NCBI RefSeq assembly: GCF_937958065.1
Contig: NZ_CALFXI010000047.1
Location: 12,607-76,606, forward strand
Length of the DNA stretch: 64,000 bases
Direction of reading: 5' to 3'
From: an uncultured Steroidobacter sp.
Lineage (GTDB): Bacteria; Pseudomonadota; Gammaproteobacteria; Steroidobacterales; Steroidobacteraceae
A program made the position numbers and the translations under genes. Under the pieces are notes generated by a model. It had not been told where the DNA came from. It did no database searches and was given only the letters and a program-made list of their open reading frames with translations. Numbering within the stretch: the stretch's first letter is position 1; each line of letters begins with the position of its first letter. Positions 48,475 through 58,346 of the stretch are shown in pieces.

Positions 48475-50847
48475 TTACTTCACCGTCCACTGCCAATCGC
48501 GGACCTCCGGCAGGTCCTCGCCGTGCCGGCGCACGTATTCGCGATGCTCGATGAGCCTGTCGCGTAACCGCTGGCGCAAGTGGCCGGCCTGGGCACCCAG
48601 GCTCGGCACCAGATCGATCGCGGCCTCCGCAAGATGGAAACGATCCAGATCGTTCAGCACGGTCATGTCGAAGGGCGTGGTGGTCGTGCCTTCCTCCTTG
48701 TAACCGCGCACGTGCAGGTTGTCATGGCCGTGGCGGCGATAGGTCAGGCGATGGATCAGCCAGGGATAGCCATGGAACGCGAACAGGATGGGCTTGTCCC
48801 GGGTGAACATGGCATCGAACTCCTTGTCGCTCATGCCGTGCGGATGCTCGCTCTCCGGCTGCAGGGTCATGAGGTCGACCACGTTCACGACCCGGATGCG
48901 CAGCGACGGCAGCCATTCGCGCAGCAGAGATACCGCCGCCAATGTTTCGAGGGTCGGCACGTCCCCGGCGCAGGCCATGACGATATCGGGCGAGCCGTCC
49001 TGGTCGTTGCTGGCCCAGTCCCAGATGCCGGCGCCGGCGCTGCAATGTTTGATCGCGGCGTCCATCGACAGCCACTGGAACTGCGGCTGCTTGCCGGCGA
49101 CGATGACATTCACATAGTTGCGGCTGCGCAGACAGTGGTCCGTGACACTCAGCAATGTGTTGGCGTCGGGCGGCAGGTACACGCGCACCACCTCGGGCTT
49201 CTTGTTCACGACCACGTCGATGAAGCCGGGATCCTGATGGCTGAAGCCGTTGTGATCCTGGCGCCAGACGTGCGAGGTCAGCAGGTAGTTCAGTGACGCG
49301 ATCGGACGCCGCCAGGGAATGTGGTTGCACGTCTTGAGCCACTTCGCGTGCTGATTGAACATCGAGTCGACGATGTGCACGAACGCTTCGTAACAGCTGA
49401 AGAAGCCGTGCCGGCCGGTCAGCAGATAGCCTTCCAGCCAGCCCTGGCATTGATGCTCGCTCAGCATCTCCATGACGCGGCCGTCGCACGCGACACTGGT
49501 GTCCGACGGCAGGATCTCGGCGGCCAGCATGCGTGAAGTGACTTTCAAGACATCGTCCCAGCGGTTCGACGTGAACTCGTCGGGGGCGAACAGCCGGAAG
49601 TTCTTCGAATCCAGATTTCGCTGCATCACGTCGCGAAGGAACTTGCCCTGCACGCGCGTCGCCTCGGCGCTGCGCGAACCGGGCGAGGGCAGCTCGACGG
49701 CATAGTCGCGGAAGTCGGGAAGACGCAGGTCGCGCAACAACACGCCACCGTTGGCATGCGGGTTGTCGCCCATGCGTCGCTTGCCGACGGGCGCGAGCTC
49801 GCGCAGCTCGGGCTGCAATTTTCCTTCGGCGGTGAACAACTCTTGGGGCTTGTAGCTGCGCATCCACCTTTCCAGCAGCTTCAAGTGATCTTTCTTCTCG
49901 GCCAGCTGCGCCAGCGGCACCTGATGCGAGCGCCAGCTGTTCTCGACCGGCACGCCGTCCACTTCCTCGGGACCGGTCCAGCCTTTGGGTGTGGTCAGCA
50001 CCAGCATGGGCCAGCGCGGACGCTGGTGAAAACCATTCCTGCGTGCGTCCGTCTGGATCTCGCGGATGCGCTCGATCATGCGGTCCATGGTTTTCGCCAT
50101 CGCCAGATGCGTGGCCGAGTGGGTGTCGGCCTTGTCCACGAAGTAGGGCTCGTAACCGTAGCCTTGCATGAGCTGCGTCAGCTCTTCGCGTGGAATGCGG
50201 GCGAGCACGGTCGGGCCCGCGATCTTGTAGCCGTTCAGATGCAGAATGGGCAGCACCGCGCCATCGCGCACCGGATTCAGAAATTTGTTCGAATGCCAGC
50301 TGGTCGCGAGCGCCCCGGTTTCGGCTTCGCCGTCGCCGATCACGCAGGCCACGATCAGATCGGGGTTGTCGAACACCGCGCCGGTCGCATGCGACAGCGA
50401 GTAGCCGAGCTCGCCGCCTTCGTGGATCGAGCCGGGGGTTTCCGGCGCGACATGACTGGGAATGCCGCCGGGAAAGGAGAACTGCTTGAACAGCCGGCGC
50501 ATGCCCTCCTTGTCCTCGGAGACATTCGGGTAGTACTCGCTGTACGTGCCTTCGAGATAAACATTGGCGACCAGCGCCGGCCCGCCGTGGCCCGGACCGG
50601 CCACGTACAGCATGTCCAGATCGTACTTGCGGATGACGCGGTTCAGATGCGCGTAGATGAAATTGAGCCCGGGCGTGGTGCCCCAGTGACCCAGCAGACG
50701 CGGCTTGATCTGCGACAGCTGCAGCGACTCTTCGAGCAGCGGGTTGTCCATCAGATAGATCTGACCCACCGACAGATAGTTGGCGGCGCGCCAGTAAGCG
50801 TCCAGCCTTGTCAGATATTCAGAGCTGAGGGTGGGATCTTCTGACAT
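48475..50847 (-). CDS. xfp: Xylulose-5-phosphate/fructose-6-phosphate phosphoketolase
   Basis: The 790-residue protein has the family N-terminus (AYWRAANYLSVGQIYLMDN), GPGHGGPALVANVYLEG, the thiamine-diphosphate motif VIGDGEAETGALATSWHSN, and AFHGYPWLIHRLTYRR near the end. It makes acetyl phosphate from sugar phosphates, a carbon-saving bypass giving energy without respiration. It lies downstream of a FixJ-type regulator and its kinase in the same orientation, 68 bases from the regulator, suggesting linked control. Acetate kinase and phosphotransacetylase are not in the window. Confidence 0.94.
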   Translation of the reverse strand: MSEDPTLSSEYLTRLDAYWRAANYLSVGQIYLMDNPLLEESLQLSQIKPRLLGHWGTTPGLNFIYAHLNRVIRKYDLDMLYVAGPGHGGPALVANVYLEGTYSEYYPNVSEDKEGMRRLFKQFSFPGGIPSHVAPETPGSIHEGGELGYSLSHATGAVFDNPDLIVACVIGDGEAETGALATSWHSNKFLNPVRDGAVLPILHLNGYKIAGPTVLARIPREELTQLMQGYGYEPYFVDKADTHSATHLAMAKTMDRMIERIREIQTDARRNGFHQRPRWPMLVLTTPKGWTGPEEVDGVPVENSWRSHQVPLAQLAEKKDHLKLLERWMRSYKPQELFTAEGKLQPELRELAPVGKRRMGDNPHANGGVLLRDLRLPDFRDYAVELPSPGSRSAEATRVQGKFLRDVMQRNLDSKNFRLFAPDEFTSNRWDDVLKVTSRMLAAEILPSDTSVACDGRVMEMLSEHQCQGWLEGYLLTGRHGFFSCYEAFVHIVDSMFNQHAKWLKTCNHIPWRRPIASLNYLLTSHVWRQDHNGFSHQDPGFIDVVVNKKPEVVRVYLPPDANTLLSVTDHCLRSRNYVNVIVAGKQPQFQWLSMDAAIKHCSAGAGIWDWASNDQDGSPDIVMACAGDVPTLETLAAVSLLREWLPSLRIRVVNVVDLMTLQPESEHPHGMSDKEFDAMFTRDKPILFAFHGYPWLIHRLTYRRHGHDNLHVRGYKEEGTTTTPFDMTVLNDLDRFHLAEAAIDLVPSLGAQAGHLRQRLRDRLIEHREYVRRHGEDLPEVRDWQWTVK

Positions 50848-50915
50848 GTCGGGCCCTCGAAAGCGGTGAGTGGCTGGGAGTTGCAGATCGGCCCACTCCC
50901 AACGCCCAACAACCG

Positions 50916-51563
50916 TTAGCCACTGCTCAAGGTTTCACCACTGAGCGTAAGATGCATTTTCACCAGGTGCGCCACCGAGCGCGCCTGCATTTTTTCCATG
51001 ACGTTGGCGCGATGAATTTCGACCGTGCGCTCGCTCAGGCCCAGGTCGATGGCGATCACCTTGTTGGCGCGGCCGTCGACGACCAGTGCCATCACTTCGC
51101 GCTCGCGCGGCGTCAGTGACTCGCTGCGACGTTTCAGATCGGCATGCCGCTCGACGGTCTCGCGGTTCTCCGCATCCTGTTTCAACGCGCCGTTGATGCG
51201 GTCGAGCAGATCCTGATCGCGGAACGGTTTCTGCAGGAAGTCGAATGCGCCATCTTTCATGGCCTGCACGGCCATGGGAATGTCACCGTGACCGGTGATG
51301 AGGATCACCGGCAGCATCGAGCCGCTGCGGTTGAGCTGCTGCTGCACTTCCAGGCCGCTCATTTCGGGCATGCGCACGTCCAGCACCAGGCAGCCGGGCT
51401 GATTGGGATCGAGCTTTTGCAGGAATTCGGTGGGTCGCTCGAACGTCACGGCGTTGTAACCGACCGTCGACATCAGCACGCTCAAGGCGCGGCGCATGCC
51501 GTCGTCGTCATCGACGATGTAGATCGTGGGTTTCCTGCGAGTGGTGGCTTTGCTGGCGGTCAT
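50916..51563 (-). CDS. FixJ-type response regulator next to phosphoketolase
   Basis: The 215-residue protein has receiver residues VDDDDG near 18, phospho-Asp62 in CLVLDVRMPEMSG, ILITGHGD, and QKPFRDQ, then a LuxR DNA-binding domain (LTPREREVMALVVDG; RANKVIAIDLGLSERTVEIH). It is close to the regulator at 30404-31048 in length and sequence, so the two are paralogues. The histidine kinase gene lies 27 bases upstream. Confidence 0.93.
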   Translation of the reverse strand: MTASKATTRRKPTIYIVDDDDGMRRALSVLMSTVGYNAVTFERPTEFLQKLDPNQPGCLVLDVRMPEMSGLEVQQQLNRSGSMLPVILITGHGDIPMAVQAMKDGAFDFLQKPFRDQDLLDRINGALKQDAENRETVERHADLKRRSESLTPREREVMALVVDGRANKVIAIDLGLSERTVEIHRANVMEKMQARSVAHLVKMHLTLSGETLSSG

Positions 51564-51590
51564 GTTTGTTATATCAGCGCCGGGGCGATG

Positions 51591-52412
51591 TCATGAGATC
51601 GCCGCCGGCAATCGGAACCAGAACCTGGCGCCGCCGCCCTCGACATCGTCGCAGCCGATTGCGCCCTCGTGTGCTTCAACGATAGCGCGGCTGGAGGCCA
51701 GGCCCAAGCCCGTGCCCTGATCCTTGGTGGTGAAGAACGGTCGAAACAACTGCGCGCGGGCCTCGGTCGACAGGCCCACGCCATTGTCGATGACGGCAGT
51801 CGTGACCGCGTAACGATCGCCGGTGACTTCGACGCGGACCCGCGCCGGCCGTTGCGCGGGGCGGGGCGCTTCCAGCGAGTTCTGCACGAGCGTGTAGAGC
51901 ACATGCTGTATGCGCAGGCGATCGACGGAAATGATGGGCAGCGCCTCCTCGACGAGCACTTCCAGGTGCACGCCGGCTCGACTCGCCAGCAGCTCCAGCA
52001 CCGGCATCAGCTCGGCGATCAGCTCGGACATGGCGCAATCGGTGCGGGCCACGGCGGCGTCGTTGAACAATTTACGAATGCGCCGGATGCCCTGACCCGC
52101 GTTGAGCGCTTCATTGCTGATGTGACGCAGGACATCCAGGGCCTGCGCGGTCATGGGCTCGGGCCGCGTCAGCATGCGCTCGCCAGCCTGCGCAAATGTA
52201 GCAATGGCGCCGATCGGCTGATTCAACTCGTGCGCGAAGCCGCTGGCCATTTCTTCCAGTGCCGAGGTGCGCGCGATCTGCATCAGTTGCTCGAGCAGGC
52301 GTGCTGTCGCCGGATCCCCGGACGGCGGATTGTCAGCGGGCATGACGGAGTCGCCACCGGGCGGCGGCACGGACAGACCGGAGCGGGATTGCCATGATTC
52401 CGGGAGTTTCAT
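51591..52412 (-). CDS. FixL-like cytoplasmic histidine kinase without PAS domain
   Basis: The protein (273 residues from the ATG at 52412) has the H-box ASGFAHELNQPIGAIATFAQ of FixL/DctB kinases, N-box HVLYTLVQNSLEAPR, and G-boxes DNGVGLSTEARAQLF and TKDQGTGLGLASSRAIVEAH. There is no membrane segment or PAS domain. Its partner is almost surely the FixJ-type regulator just downstream. The start is uncertain: an in-frame ATG at 52472 and another at 52343 also exist. Confidence 0.88.
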   Translation of the reverse strand: MKLPESWQSRSGLSVPPPGGDSVMPADNPPSGDPATARLLEQLMQIARTSALEEMASGFAHELNQPIGAIATFAQAGERMLTRPEPMTAQALDVLRHISNEALNAGQGIRRIRKLFNDAAVARTDCAMSELIAELMPVLELLASRAGVHLEVLVEEALPIISVDRLRIQHVLYTLVQNSLEAPRPAQRPARVRVEVTGDRYAVTTAVIDNGVGLSTEARAQLFRPFFTTKDQGTGLGLASSRAIVEAHEGAIGCDDVEGGGARFWFRLPAAIS

Positions 52413-52572
52413 ATGGGCTGCAGACTGCCGCAACCCCTGGCCAGCGACACCCGCGACTTCCACGGAAGCCACTACGCCCGCCCCTTAGAGGGGCGCCGAC
52501 CGGTTCGGCATCGATGGGGATCGATGTTGTGCCGTGGTGAAAACCGGCATAATTTTCACTTACGGCGAGTCG

Positions 52573-54111
52573 ATGACGATGGACCAGCTCAGCGATATCA
52601 CTCAACACCTGTTGCGCTTCTCCCCGGATGCGATGATCGTCGTCGACGTTCAGGGCCGCATCCGCTTTGCCAATCAGACGGTCACGGAGCTGTTCGGTTA
52701 CCCGCCCGAGCAATTGCTCGACAAGCCACTGGAAACGCTCATTCCGGAGCGCCTGCGCGGCAAGCATGTCAGCCATCTGACCGCGTATTTGAACAAACCC
52801 GGCAATCGCGAGATGGGCGCGCGGATCGCGGATTTGTTTGCACGACGTGCCGATGGCAGCGAGTTCGCCGCCGGCATCCGGCTGGCGCCGTTCAGGATCG
52901 GCGAGCAGCTGTTCGTGGCCGCCGCCATTCGCGACAACACCGAACGCCAGCAGATCAATGAAGCGCTGATCGCCGCGCGCGAGGATGCGGATCGCGCCAA
53001 TCGCGCCAAGAGCCGCTTTCTCGCCACCGCCAGTCATGACCTGCGTCAGCCCATTCAAACCATTCGCCTGTTGAACGCGGCCATGCTCAAGATCTCGCCG
53101 CCCGACCTGCGCGAGTTGTTGCAACAGCAGGAGCGCGCGATCGAGGGCATGACGCGCATGCTCAACGCATTGCTCGATATCAGTCGTCTGGAATCGGGTG
53201 CGATCGAACCGCAGGTGGCGGACGTGCCGCTCGCCGATACGCTGCATCAGCTCATCACCGAGTTCGACTCGGTGGCACAGGCGCGGGGCATCGCGCTACG
53301 CATCGAGCCGGCTGCCGTGATCGTCTCGACCGATCGCAACCTGTTCTATCAGTTGTTGCAGAACCTGGTCGGCAATGCCTTGAAATACACCGACAAGGGC
53401 ACGGTCGCCGTCGGCTGCACGCCCGGTTCGAGCGCGCTCACCATCACTGTGAGCGACACCGGAATCGGCATTCCCGCCGACAAGCTGGATCGCATCTTCG
53501 ATGAGTATTACCAGGTCGACACGCAGGGCGCGAAGCGCATGGGCGTGGGCCTGGGGCTGGCGATCGTGAAAGAGGTGGCGCGACTGTTGGGGTTCACGGT
53601 GAGCATCACATCGCGCGTCGGCGAGGGCACGCAGGCGGTGGTGACCATTCCGAATCGATTCTTGACCGCGGTGCCTGCGGGCGCGGATGCGGCGGCGAGC
53701 GCCGAGCCCGTCAGCGGCGCAACGCGCCGGTCGCGAGTGCTGCTGGTCGAGGACAACGATGGCGTGCGACTGGCGACCGAATTGTTTCTGCGCTTCGAAG
53801 GCTTCCACGTCGAGAGCGCGCCGTCGACGGCCGAGGCCGAGAGCCTGTTCGAGAAATTCCAGCGCGGCGATGTGATCGTCGCAGACTATCATCTCGACGG
53901 CCGCAACACGGGCCTGGAGTTGTTGACACGGCTGCGCGAGCGGCTCGGTTACGATGCGCCCGGCGTGGTGCTCAGTGGCGACCTGCCGTCGGTGCTGCGC
54001 TCGTTGCGCACGCCGGTGCCGAACTGTCGTTTTCTCAGCAAGCCCGTCGATACCGCTGCCTTGCTCGATGCGATCGACGAGTTGTCCGCTCCGGCGACAG
54101 CGCGCCAGTGA
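52573..54111 (+). CDS. PAS-containing hybrid histidine kinase with C-terminal receiver
   Basis: The protein has one PAS domain (LLRFSPDAMIVVDVQGRIRF), H-box FLATASHDLRQPIQTIRLLN, N-box LLQNLVGNALKYTDKG, G-boxes DTGIGIPADKLDRIFDEYY and MGVGLGLAIVKEVARLL, and a receiver ending with VLLVEDNDGVR and VADYHLDGRNTGLEL. The H-box form is typical of kinases that regulate hybrid two-component output. It is divergent from the FixL/FixJ-like pair, with a universal stress gene downstream. The ATG at 52573 is preferred to a start at 52534. Confidence 0.88.
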   Translation: MTMDQLSDITQHLLRFSPDAMIVVDVQGRIRFANQTVTELFGYPPEQLLDKPLETLIPERLRGKHVSHLTAYLNKPGNREMGARIADLFARRADGSEFAAGIRLAPFRIGEQLFVAAAIRDNTERQQINEALIAAREDADRANRAKSRFLATASHDLRQPIQTIRLLNAAMLKISPPDLRELLQQQERAIEGMTRMLNALLDISRLESGAIEPQVADVPLADTLHQLITEFDSVAQARGIALRIEPAAVIVSTDRNLFYQLLQNLVGNALKYTDKGTVAVGCTPGSSALTITVSDTGIGIPADKLDRIFDEYYQVDTQGAKRMGVGLGLAIVKEVARLLGFTVSITSRVGEGTQAVVTIPNRFLTAVPAGADAAASAEPVSGATRRSRVLLVEDNDGVRLATELFLRFEGFHVESAPSTAEAESLFEKFQRGDVIVADYHLDGRNTGLELLTRLRERLGYDAPGVVLSGDLPSVLRSLRTPVPNCRFLSKPVDTAALLDAIDELSAPATARQ

Positions 54112-54224
54112 AACGTAGCGGGCTTGCCCGGAGCTGATACGCGGTTGTCCCGATACCGGGCACGGCGATGCGATTCGAGACTCACCGTGAGGGCGAGCCC
54201 GTGCCTGCGAACCATCCCGTGCCC

Positions 54225-55163
54225 ATGGATTACATCAAACAAATTCTGGTCATCGTCGATCCGACCGCCGCGGAGCAGCCGGCGGTGAACAAGGCGGCGT
54301 TACTGGCGGAAAAATTCAACGCGCGGCTGGAGCTGTTCGTCTGCGATACCAAGGCCGCACGCGAAATGCGCCTGTCGTCCCATTTGCGCGACAAGCCTGA
54401 TGAGCCGTTCACAGTGAACATCAAGGCCCTGCTGGAATCGATGGCCGCGCCACTGCGGGCGCGTGGGCTCGATGTCACGACGGAGACGGTGTGCGCTGAT
54501 CCGCTGCATGTCGGATTGATCGATCGCACGCGACAGACCAATGCCGACCTGGTGGTGAAGGACACGCATCATCATTCGCTCGCACAGCGAACGTTTCTTA
54601 CCAATACGGACTGGCAGTTGATTCGCGGCTGCCCGGTGCCGTTGCTGTTGACCAAGCCCGCGCCCTGGGCCGGCGTGCCGCGCATCGTCGCCGCGGTCGA
54701 TCCCGGTCACGTCAACGACAAGCCGAAGATTCTGGATCACTGGATCATCGAGCATGCGGCGCTGTTGGCGCAGCGCTTGAACGGCGAGCTGCATGCGCTG
54801 CATGTTTATTTGCCAATGGCCATCATCGGCGCGGCCACCACGGTGAATCCGGCCATGGTCGCAGCCGCCGCGCCGGAGGACCTGGCGCTCGAAGAAAAGA
54901 ATCGTCGCGAGCTCGTCAATGCTCTGGTCAGCGAGTACGACATCCCGCCGCGCAATGTACATCTCGAATTGGGCGGCCCGAGTCAGATGCTGCCGCTAGC
55001 CGCTCAGCGCCTCAACGCGGATGTGATCGTGATGGGTGCGATCGCGCGTAGTGGGCTCAAGCGAATTTTCGTCGGCAGCACGGCGGAGGATGTGCTCGAG
55101 AAGCTGCCGTGCGACGCATTGATCGTGAAGCCGCCGCAGTTCGCGGAGCACGTCGCGCTCTGA
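54225..55163 (+). CDS. Tandem universal stress protein (UspE-like)
   Basis: The protein of about 312 residues holds two Usp domains. The first starts QILVIVDPTAAEQPAVNKAA; the second has IVAAVDPGHVNDKP and the ATP-loop-like VMGAIARSGLKRIFVGSTAE. Tandem Usp proteins of the UspE type take part in stress and low-oxygen survival. It lies after the hybrid kinase and before the convergent KASIII-like gene. The ATG at 54225 puts the first beta strand at the N-terminus; an in-frame ATG at 54168 is also possible. Confidence 0.86.
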   Translation: MDYIKQILVIVDPTAAEQPAVNKAALLAEKFNARLELFVCDTKAAREMRLSSHLRDKPDEPFTVNIKALLESMAAPLRARGLDVTTETVCADPLHVGLIDRTRQTNADLVVKDTHHHSLAQRTFLTNTDWQLIRGCPVPLLLTKPAPWAGVPRIVAAVDPGHVNDKPKILDHWIIEHAALLAQRLNGELHALHVYLPMAIIGAATTVNPAMVAAAAPEDLALEEKNRRELVNALVSEYDIPPRNVHLELGGPSQMLPLAAQRLNADVIVMGAIARSGLKRIFVGSTAEDVLEKLPCDALIVKPPQFAEHVAL

Positions 55164-55196
55164 GGCGAGCGCGATACCGGGCAGACGGAACGTTTG

Positions 55197-56144
55197 TTAC
55201 GGCGCGCGCCGGACGAGTGCACCGGCCGCCGAATAGCCGCCGCCGAACGCGATCAGCAGCGCATATTCACCCGGTTCCAGCTTGTGCGCGTAGCGATGCA
55301 AAGTGATGGCGACGCTTGCGCAGCCGGTGTTGCCCAGTTCGCCGATGGTCAGCGCCACTCGTTGCGGCGACAGACCCAGATCGTCCGCGACGCTATCGAT
55401 GATGCGTTTGTTCGCCTGGTGAGGAATCACCAGCCGGACATCGCCCACGTTCAGATTGTTACGCTCCAGGAGCAGCCGCGCCATGCCGGCCATCTCCCGG
55501 CACGCGTGCACGAAGATGTCTTTGCCATGGTGCATGACGAGGCCGCCATCGCGCGGGACCATCGTGATGCCGAATGGACCTTTGCCGCGGTCGGCGAGCC
55601 CGACCGTGTGCGTGTCCAGCACTTCCAGCTGCAGCTTTCCCGGCGTATTGCCCAGAATCAGTGCGGCCGCGCCGTCGCCCCACAAGTGACCGGATTTCTC
55701 GTCGCCGTCGGAGGAGTACAGGCTGTTGTGCTCGGAGGCCACGACCAGCGCCTTCCTGGAGCGGCCCGAGGCGAAGTAGGCCGACGCCATGTCGATGGCG
55801 TCGATGAAGGACGAGCAGGCCGTGGACAAATACATTGCGCGCGCATTCGCGAGCGAGAACTCGCGCTGTAACACATGAGCGATCGTGCCGATGGTGTCCC
55901 ACGGCGTGTAGGAGGCGCCGATGATGAGGTCGACATCGTCGAGCGTGGCGTCCCCGGTGCGCAGCAGATGCTTGACGGCCGCGATCGCCATCGAGTTCGC
56001 ATTCTCGCCTTCACCGGCCCGACGGCGCTGGCGAATGCCCGTCAACTGCTCGAACCAGGGCGAGGCGCGGCCGGTCAGCCGCGAGAAGTAGTCGTTATCC
56101 ACGACCCGTTCCGGCAGGTATTCGCCCGAGGCATGAATGAACAT
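55197..56144 (-). CDS. 3-oxoacyl-ACP synthase III-like (KASIII/FabH family) enzyme
   Basis: The 315-residue protein has the KASIII triad: Cys in YLSTACSSFIDAID, His in VIPHQANKRIIDSV and Asn in GELGNTGCASVAI, plus WGDGAAALILG. It condenses a starter acyl-CoA with an acyl-ACP, or acts in a secondary pathway. No fab genes lie beside it, so it is not the housekeeping FabH of a fatty acid operon. The ATG at 56144 is used; a TTG at 56165 is the alternative. Confidence 0.88.
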   Translation of the reverse strand: MFIHASGEYLPERVVDNDYFSRLTGRASPWFEQLTGIRQRRRAGEGENANSMAIAAVKHLLRTGDATLDDVDLIIGASYTPWDTIGTIAHVLQREFSLANARAMYLSTACSSFIDAIDMASAYFASGRSRKALVVASEHNSLYSSDGDEKSGHLWGDGAAALILGNTPGKLQLEVLDTHTVGLADRGKGPFGITMVPRDGGLVMHHGKDIFVHACREMAGMARLLLERNNLNVGDVRLVIPHQANKRIIDSVADDLGLSPQRVALTIGELGNTGCASVAITLHRYAHKLEPGEYALLIAFGGGYSAAGALVRRAP

Positions 56145-56313
56145 CGGTCGTCTCTGGATCGTCAACGAAGCGGTCTCAAGTAGCGATGGTAACGGGGGCC
56201 GGCGTCACTGGCGGCCCCGAAGGGCGGCGCGATTATACCTGCGGACGCTCGGATTACCCGAGTCCCCGACGCTCGGCGCAGGGGGCGAACCAGAGGCATC
56301 GGACGAGTGACGA

Positions 56314-58185
56314 CTAGGTTGTGGTGGTGCGGGACCGGGCAGCGCGGATCTCCTCCGTGAACAACTGCCCATAGCGCGCCAGCTTGGCCTGACCCACCCC
56401 CGGGATGTTGGCAAATTCTGCCACGGTGGCCGGGGCCCGGCGCACCATTTCGCGCAGCGTGGCATCGTGGAAGATGACGTAGGGCGGAACCCCGCTTTGA
56501 TCCGCCAGTTTTTTGCGCAAGGCCCGCAGCCTGTCGAACAGCGGCTGGTCGGCGACGTGCAGATCGTCGGCGCCGGCGGACGCATCCGATTTGCGCCGTG
56601 ACGAAGCCGGGGGCTCGGCGATGTGTACTTTGCGCTCGCCGCGCAGCACTTCCCAGCTGGCCGCGTTGAGCGACAGCACCGAGTAGCCATCCTGAGTCTC
56701 CTGGACCAGGCCCTGATGGAGCAGGCCCCGCACCACGCTGCGCCAGGTGTCGACGCTGTGCTGTTTGCCGATGCCATACACGCTGAGCTGCGCATGTCCA
56801 TTGTCGATCAGGCGCTGCGACTGGCTGCCGCGCAGGATCTCGATCAGGTACGCCGCCCCGAAGCGTTCGCGCCGTTGTGCGAGCCGCGCGATGCACGAGA
56901 GAAACTGTTGCGCTTCGATCGTGCGGTCCTGCTGCTCGCGCGGGTTGCGGCAGTTGTCGCAATTTCCGCACGAACCGGGGAGCACTTCGCCGAAGTAGCG
57001 CAGCTGGATTCCGCGGCGGCATTCGGTGGACTCGGCATAGTTGAGCACCTGGCGCAGCTGCTGACGGGCCAGGCGCTGTTCGTCTTCGAGCGGCGCGCCC
57101 GTTTCCGGATCGACCTTTTGTTGAATCAGGAACTCGGCGGTGCGGATGTCGGCCGCGCTGAAATACAGGATGCACTCGGCCGGATCGCCATCGCGGCCGG
57201 CGCGGCCGGATTCCTGATAATAGCTTTCCAGCGTGCGCGGCAGATCGTAGTGAATCACCCAGCGCACGTCGGGTTTGTTGATGCCCATGCCGAACGCGAT
57301 CGTTGCCACCATCACGCGCGCGTCGTCGCGAATGAAAGCTTCCTGATTGCGACGGCGTTGCTCGGCATTGAGACCGGCGTGATAGGGCAGGGCATCGATG
57401 CCGTCCGACTGCAGTTGCAGCGCCAGCTCGTCGACGCGTTTGCGCGACAGGCAGTACACGATGCCTGCGCTGTCTTCGCGCGCTCGCGCGAGCAACTCGT
57501 CGTAGGTGCGCTTGTTCTTCGGGCGAACTCCGTAATACAGATTCGGGCGATTGAAGCTCGCGACGTGGATTGCCGGATCGTGCAAGGCCAGCTGATCGAT
57601 GATGTCCTGACGAACGCGCGGCGTCGCCGTGGCGGTGAATGCAAACAGCGGCACGTCTTCGAAACGCCGACGGAGCGCGGCGAGCTGCCGATATTCCGGA
57701 CGGAAATCGTGGCCCCATTCGGACACGCAGTGCGCCTCGTCGACCACGAACGCGGTGATGCCGCGGCCAGCCGCCAGACGCGTCAACACGCCATCCAGAA
57801 AGCCCGGCTGTAACAAACGCTCGGGCGCGAGATACAACAGTTTGTATTCGCCCTGGGCCGCGCCGCGCAGCCGCGCGCTCACTTCACCCGGCTCGAGGCT
57901 CGAGTTGATGTACGTCGCCGGGATGTCGTTGTCCTGGAGCAGGCGCACCTGATCCTGCATCAGCGCGATCAATGGCGAGATCACCAGCGTGATGCCGGGC
58001 TGCAGAACCGCGGGCAACTGGAAGCACAGCGACTTGCCGCCGCCGGTGGGCATGATCGCCAGCAGATCGCGGCCGGCCAGCGCGTCGCGCACGATGGCTT
58101 CCTGGCCGGGACGGAACGAGCTGAAGCCAAAGCGACTCTTGAGCGCGGCGGCGAGGTCGCCAGCGGCGGCAGCATTACGGGTCAT
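56314..58185 (-). CDS. recQ: ATP-dependent DNA helicase RecQ
   Basis: The protein of 623 residues from the ATG at 58185 has the helicase motifs FRPGQEAIVRDAL, AIMPTGGGKSLCFQLPA (Walker A), VVDEAHCVSEWGHDFRPEY (DEAH), ATATPRVRQDI, GMGINKPDVRWVIHYDLP and QESGRAGRDGDPAECIL, then the zinc-binding Cys cluster (ECRRGIQLRYF, CGNCDNC) and a C-terminal HRDC domain. RecQ unwinds DNA in recombination repair. An N-terminal extension to 58380 is not supported. It is divergent from the MFS gene. Confidence 0.95.
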   Translation of the reverse strand: MTRNAAAAGDLAAALKSRFGFSSFRPGQEAIVRDALAGRDLLAIMPTGGGKSLCFQLPAVLQPGITLVISPLIALMQDQVRLLQDNDIPATYINSSLEPGEVSARLRGAAQGEYKLLYLAPERLLQPGFLDGVLTRLAAGRGITAFVVDEAHCVSEWGHDFRPEYRQLAALRRRFEDVPLFAFTATATPRVRQDIIDQLALHDPAIHVASFNRPNLYYGVRPKNKRTYDELLARAREDSAGIVYCLSRKRVDELALQLQSDGIDALPYHAGLNAEQRRRNQEAFIRDDARVMVATIAFGMGINKPDVRWVIHYDLPRTLESYYQESGRAGRDGDPAECILYFSAADIRTAEFLIQQKVDPETGAPLEDEQRLARQQLRQVLNYAESTECRRGIQLRYFGEVLPGSCGNCDNCRNPREQQDRTIEAQQFLSCIARLAQRRERFGAAYLIEILRGSQSQRLIDNGHAQLSVYGIGKQHSVDTWRSVVRGLLHQGLVQETQDGYSVLSLNAASWEVLRGERKVHIAEPPASSRRKSDASAGADDLHVADQPLFDRLRALRKKLADQSGVPPYVIFHDATLREMVRRAPATVAEFANIPGVGQAKLARYGQLFTEEIRAARSRTTTT

Positions 58186-58346
58186 TGCAACGGGGGCGGT
58201 GGTCACCCCGGCATCATCGCATCCTCGTTCCGTCTTTGGCACGAGTTGTGGCGGCGTGCTTCCACAATTCTTTACCCACCAGGTGCGCGGCACCGATGGT
58301 ACGCTCACGGCAAGAGCCGGACTCGCCAACAAAAAAAGGGGGCATC

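Noticed and set aside
56162..57718. 518-codon open frame on the minus strand
   Set aside because: Out-of-frame shadow of recQ.
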